From the NCBI GenBank assembly GCA_963855995.1, contig OY979717.1, positions 14,527,960 through 14,591,959 of the forward strand: a stretch of DNA of 64,000 bases. The letters are read 5' to 3'. Below the pieces are notes generated by a model. That model was not told where the DNA came from, made no database searches, and was given only the letters and a program-made list of their open reading frames with translations. The position numbers were made by a program, and so were the translations under genes. Source of the stretch: Muricea muricata. Its lineage: Eukaryota; Cnidaria; Anthozoa; Malacalcyonacea; Plexauridae. Shown here in pieces: positions 59,944 through 64,000 of this stretch. Numbering within the stretch: position 1 is the stretch's first letter; each line of letters starts with the position of its first letter.

Positions 59944-61939
59944 CCTATACATAAAACAGGCAGTTCTAACCTGAAATCCCTTTATGAAAAAGATGTTTCT
60001 ACATCTTCTATTTGATTTAGTTTTAAATTAATAAAACGAGTATGATAAAACGGATAGCAAAAATTTATAGAAAAGCTTTTATTAGTTCTAACATCGTTTT
60101 GAAATCACTTCACACGTGTTAAAGAAGAATTTATAAACCATCTTCCACGTGCATATCGCCTTTTTCCTGATCATACAGCACGCTTATAGAAGAATCTAAA
60201 GGTATTTACGATTTCTAAGAATGCTACTCATTCATGTACATATTCCCAACACCGATCACTACTGAAGCAACACGTATTGTCCACTGAGATCATTTCTGAA
60301 CTATTTTGTAAGGTTAACATGATACTGTAATCTCGCTTTACGTCAGTAGCTGTCTGTAACATTTTGTTTTGTTTTTCTTTATTTTCAAGATGCAATAATG
60401 GTTTAGCAACTCGAACTTATGACTCAGTATGTCATACTACTATAGATAACTCGATCGGCGTAACCACTTCATTTTGGCCTCTACCTTAAATCATTTGCTA
60501 TCCTTTTTGCACATGTATATGTTCAATCAGCAAGCGGTTGACTAATGGTGAAATTAAATACGGGAAAAACTATATATATGACAATTAAATGTTCACATCA
60601 GGTTCATGTACGAGGACCTAATGACACGTTTAAATACTTATTAAAAATCCGCAGATAATTCTTATCTCCAGTTTCTTGTCAAAAACTCATAATTTTGGCA
60701 CCCACTGCACACCTTTTGATATTACATTTTTTTTACATTAGCATAACGAGGAGAAACTATTTTACATTTTTGAGAAACCGTCATGTTTCCATGGTAGTTT
60801 TCCCTTCCAAAAATTTAATGTGAAATAGGTATTTATAGCACATGGTAACAGCCATACATATTTCTTCCTAAAATTTTTTCTTCAAGGTCAGACATATCCA
60901 GGTAACCATTTTTATATGAATTCGTGCCTTACGTGTGAAAAATGTCTAATTCCGAAATACATTGTGTACCAAGCAGGAAACGTGGAAATGAGGCCATTCA
61001 CGCAATGAAATTATATAGCAGATATAAATATTAAATTACTGGGACGTAGGTACATGTAGAGTACACCGCAATTCGGTTAAAAGTCGATAAACTGTGACGA
61101 AATCATCATCTCAACAGACTATGTCTGTGAGCTTCAAAGAAGTCTAAACTTGACCTTGTCATTATATAATTGATTAAACAGATCCCAAGGCCTTATAATA
61201 TCTCTCCCAGCCTGGTTTTTTTTTTTACTTAATCGGTGAACTTTGCTCAACTGCGTTGACATATTAAAGATGTTAAAAAGCTCAAAATTTCAAGTTTGAG
61301 CGCCGTTATAATAGATTATGTTGGAGTAAAATTGAAGAAGATATGTGTTTCCCGCTCGACAGCAATTTCTGACGACTTACGTAAGTTAAATTTGGAACAG
61401 TCACAAAAGATAACCGCAGAACAATCATATTAATAAAGGCTATGAATTTAGTTGTTCAGTGTAAATTTAAAACTTTGTCAAAAATGTCAACCAATGTAAA
61501 GGGCGATGAAAAGAGTTTCAAATTAGTGTCTGTGGGAGAATATGAGAAAAACAAACTGTGATATTAGTTTACGTACATGCGTGGGTTGACTTAACTTTGT
61601 TTTGGATGTAAATAAAAAAAGTAAAATCACAAGCGCTGAAAGACGTCACAGCTTATGTTTCGTAACCTGCTCTTATGTCTTTTGAAAAGTAGAAAACGTC
61701 ATAATTGCATTCACCAAAAACTTTTAATGTCAACGATTAAAAAAGAAATGGCACAGGAGAGCGAGTGTTTCACCGGGATATCCAAAAACGGAAAAAAATG
61801 CAGAAAGGTGTTTATATTGGTGCTTCACAGAGGTTCTTTTCAATTTAAATGATTATTATCGATTAATGTGATTTAATGTATGACTTCATGACATAACCCC
61901 ATTGTTTGATAACAGTGGTGGTACATACGTGTATGTATA

Positions 61940-62308
61940 CAGGGTGAGTAAAAAAAAACTGATGCCCTTTCAAATTCAAATGAACCGCGAATTTCATTAC
62001 GGAACTTTAAGTATTCCCATAGGTATACCGCAGAAAACAGATCGTGACTAAGTACACAGTACAGGATGAGTAAAAAAACTGATACATTTGAAATTCAAAC
62101 TATCAGCATTGCATTCTTGCAATTTGACAGACGTTGATCTAAAACAAAATCTAATTCCCAGTGGAAGTTAAAATGCATAATTTTAGCCGTGCAAGAATTG
62201 TCAGAACTAAATCACGATCTGTTCTCTGTATACCCATGGGAACACACCGTAATGAAATTCGCAGCTAATTTGAATTTGAAAGTGCATCAGTTTTTTTTAC
62301 GCACCCTG
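61940..62308. mobile_element. mariner-type MITE, CAGGGTG ends, TA duplication
   Basis: TA flanks both ends. The left end CAGGGTGAGTAAAAAAAAAC and the right-end complement CAGGGTGCGTAAAAAAAAC continue as inverted repeats for about 120 bp (TTTCAAATTCAAAT, GCGAATTTCATTACGG). A third internal CAGGATGAGTAAAAAAACTG lies near 62062. No frame is present. Confidence 0.88.
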
Positions 62309-62740
62309 TATAAGATATTTGAGCGGGAAGATATATCGCTACTCACCAGTGGTTTTTATCAAATATCTCAATTACGCGTTCAACAAAAACCTATTGTTTT
62401 GCTCTGCTCAGTGCCAGTGGGTTTTCACCGGGCTATCCAAAGGGTGTAGACAAATTCGGCTAACCAACGTTAATTTATTCCGTCGCTATCCAAGATACTA
62501 ATATTGTTCTGGTTTGCGGAAGAGTACATTAGGACAAAAGTAACCAGACATACGAATGATGAATACGAGTTATTCATTCATGTCAATATATATTTCTAAT
62601 GTGTAGTTACTTTTGTTCTCCGTTATGCTGCCGCAGAATAATGAAATAGTAACTAGGCATGTGAGTGATCTTAAAATGTGAATTGGGTATACACGAACGC
62701 TAGCCGATTTTGTCTATCTCGTAACCAAATGCATGATCTT

Positions 62741-63526
62741 TGTTTAATCCCCTATGCATTATTAATGATTTGTGAAATGTATGTAAATATCTATTAGCTT
62801 GCGATGATCCTGATCAGAGACTGTCTCTAATGCCACGTGCCCTGTTGTCATGTATGTTTATCAATGGCATAATGGAGTAATCATATTATTTCATAAAGGC
62901 ATAAAAAGTATTACGGATATAAAGCGAGGGGCGATATCGTTCGAAAAAATCGCGTACGCACTTTCGCAGATGAATTCAGTGGTTTTTTCCACCATACTGA
63001 TGATCACGATAATGACATCCTGTAGTATAGTGGTTTGCAGAAAATGTTTGTTTGTGGTGGATGAAATTATTATAATATTTCGAAGTACTATTTAAACACG
63101 AGCAGGAGTGCTTTATCAAACTTTTTATGAGCTTTGCTTAATCCCTATGATTATTAATGATTTGTGAAATGTATGTAAATATCTATTAGCTTGCGATGAT
63201 CCTGATCAGACTGTCTCTAATGCCACGTGCTCTGTTGTCATATATGTTTATCAATGGCGTAATGGAGTAATCGTATTATTTCATAAAGGCATAAAAAGTA
63301 TAACGTATATAAAAGCGAGGGACGTATTGTTCGAAAAAATCGCGTACGCACTTTCGCAGATGTATTCAGTTGTTTTCCGCTATACTGTATGATCACATTG
63401 ATGACATCATGGTCATGTAATATATAGTGGTCTGCTGAAAGTGTTTTTTGTGATGGATGAAACTTATTATAATATTTCGAAGTACTATTTAAACACGAGC
63501 AGAGTGCTTTATCAAACTTTTCATGA
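62741..63526. repeat. 392-bp direct tandem duplication
   Basis: GCGATGATCCTGATCAGA occurs at 62801 and 63193. The surrounding about 390 bp repeats with small indels and substitutions. The 81-codon frame in copy 1 (62850-63095) is not kept in copy 2, so it is unlikely to be a gene. Confidence 0.88.
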
Positions 63527-64000
63527 ATAAATTAACGTGGATGTTCACAAATACGTTTATCAAAATCGGTCATAACGTGCATTCGCTAACAGATAAAGCT
63601 CGTTTTCCACATCTGCCGTATCGTAGCGAAATGTAGCGTATTTCAATGTTTCGTGTCATTCAGGCAAACCTAATAGAGAGCTTAAGCTTCACGTTCCCGG
63701 TCAACGGCAAACGGCAAGGCCGAAATTTCTTAACAGAATTTTCGTTTAATCTGTATGTTTCAGATTTTCTTTCTTAAGGTGGCTCCCTACAGTTTGATAC
63801 AGTTTACGAATGATTTATATAGATCAGTGAGATTAGACGTCACCCTCGCGACTTTCGCGTGGAATTTTCGTAGTTCGGCGAAATTTTTAAGACAAGAGCA
63901 ACAGAACTTGTTTTTGAGTGCTTTTATGTACCAAAACATGATCATTCTTCATTATTTTCTTGACTTTTTGAAAAGTTAAACAACACGTATGTTTTTAACC
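63527..64000. other. no feature recognised
   Basis: The open frame at 63755-63979 has no domain or splice context. Nothing else is visible before the window ends. Confidence 0.5.

Larger units (their letters stand above)
56418..61939. other. intergenic stretch, no gene supported
   Basis: Short open frames (57210-57422, 58252-58494, 59365-59727) lack recognisable domains or splice context. The visible structures are a tRNA-like B-box patch at about 57160-57235, a poly-C run at about 58210-58219, a three-copy AACAGTGCAAAAATCTGTAA unit at about 59420-59489, and a hairpin at 59787-59943. Confidence 0.5.

Noticed and set aside
62850..63095. 81-codon frame in the 392-bp duplication
   Set aside because: The frame is destroyed by indels in the second copy, so it shows no coding constraint.

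Overview
This window is animal nuclear DNA: AT-rich, intron-rich, and full of short inverted-repeat elements. No species marker is visible. The mix of GIY-YIG Penelope-like, BEL/Pao, hAT, mariner-type and MULE-type elements with compact animal housekeeping genes suits an invertebrate. A cnidarian is my best guess, and that is an inference.

Layout. (1) 1-480 is a (TTAGTA)n array. (2) 585-3866 (+) encodes an unclassified DDE/RNase H-like protein with a Cys/His cluster, a C2H2 finger and a SAP-like end. It has one clear intron and one 4-bp frameshift. (3) 7269-19433 (-) is an 18-exon LDL-receptor family gene with signal peptide, eight LDLa repeats, two EGF modules, a YWTD propeller, a third EGF, a Ser/Thr-rich stalk, one membrane helix and a tail without NPxY. 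The exons join with consistent phases to 907 codons. (4) 19.6-29.2 kb is a repeat landscape. It holds a Penelope-like GIY-YIG fragment split by a MITE with a 7-bp target duplication, followed by a hammerhead-ribozyme-like motif. (5) 29178-51456 (-) is BRIX1 (BRX1), a Brix-domain 60S ribosome-assembly factor, in 11 or 12 exons. Its large introns hold a truncated LINE, several MITEs, minisatellites, a 1.3-kb TIR element, a complete but broken BEL/Pao element (LTRs about 98% identical) and a decayed hAT transposase. (6) A tRNA-Gly(CCC) lies on the minus strand at 51700-51770. (7) 53252-56417 (+) is PLGRKT in four coding exons, head-to-head with BRIX1. (8) 56.4-64 kb has no gene I can support, but contains a long hairpin, a mariner-type MITE and a 392-bp tandem duplication.

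The three recognised host genes are unrelated in function: lipoprotein or ligand uptake, ribosome biogenesis, and a plasminogen-receptor-type membrane protein. Only BRIX1 and PLGRKT may share regulation, through their divergent arrangement around the tRNA. Exon coordinates were worked out by hand from splice sites, reading phase and family resemblance, with no transcript evidence.
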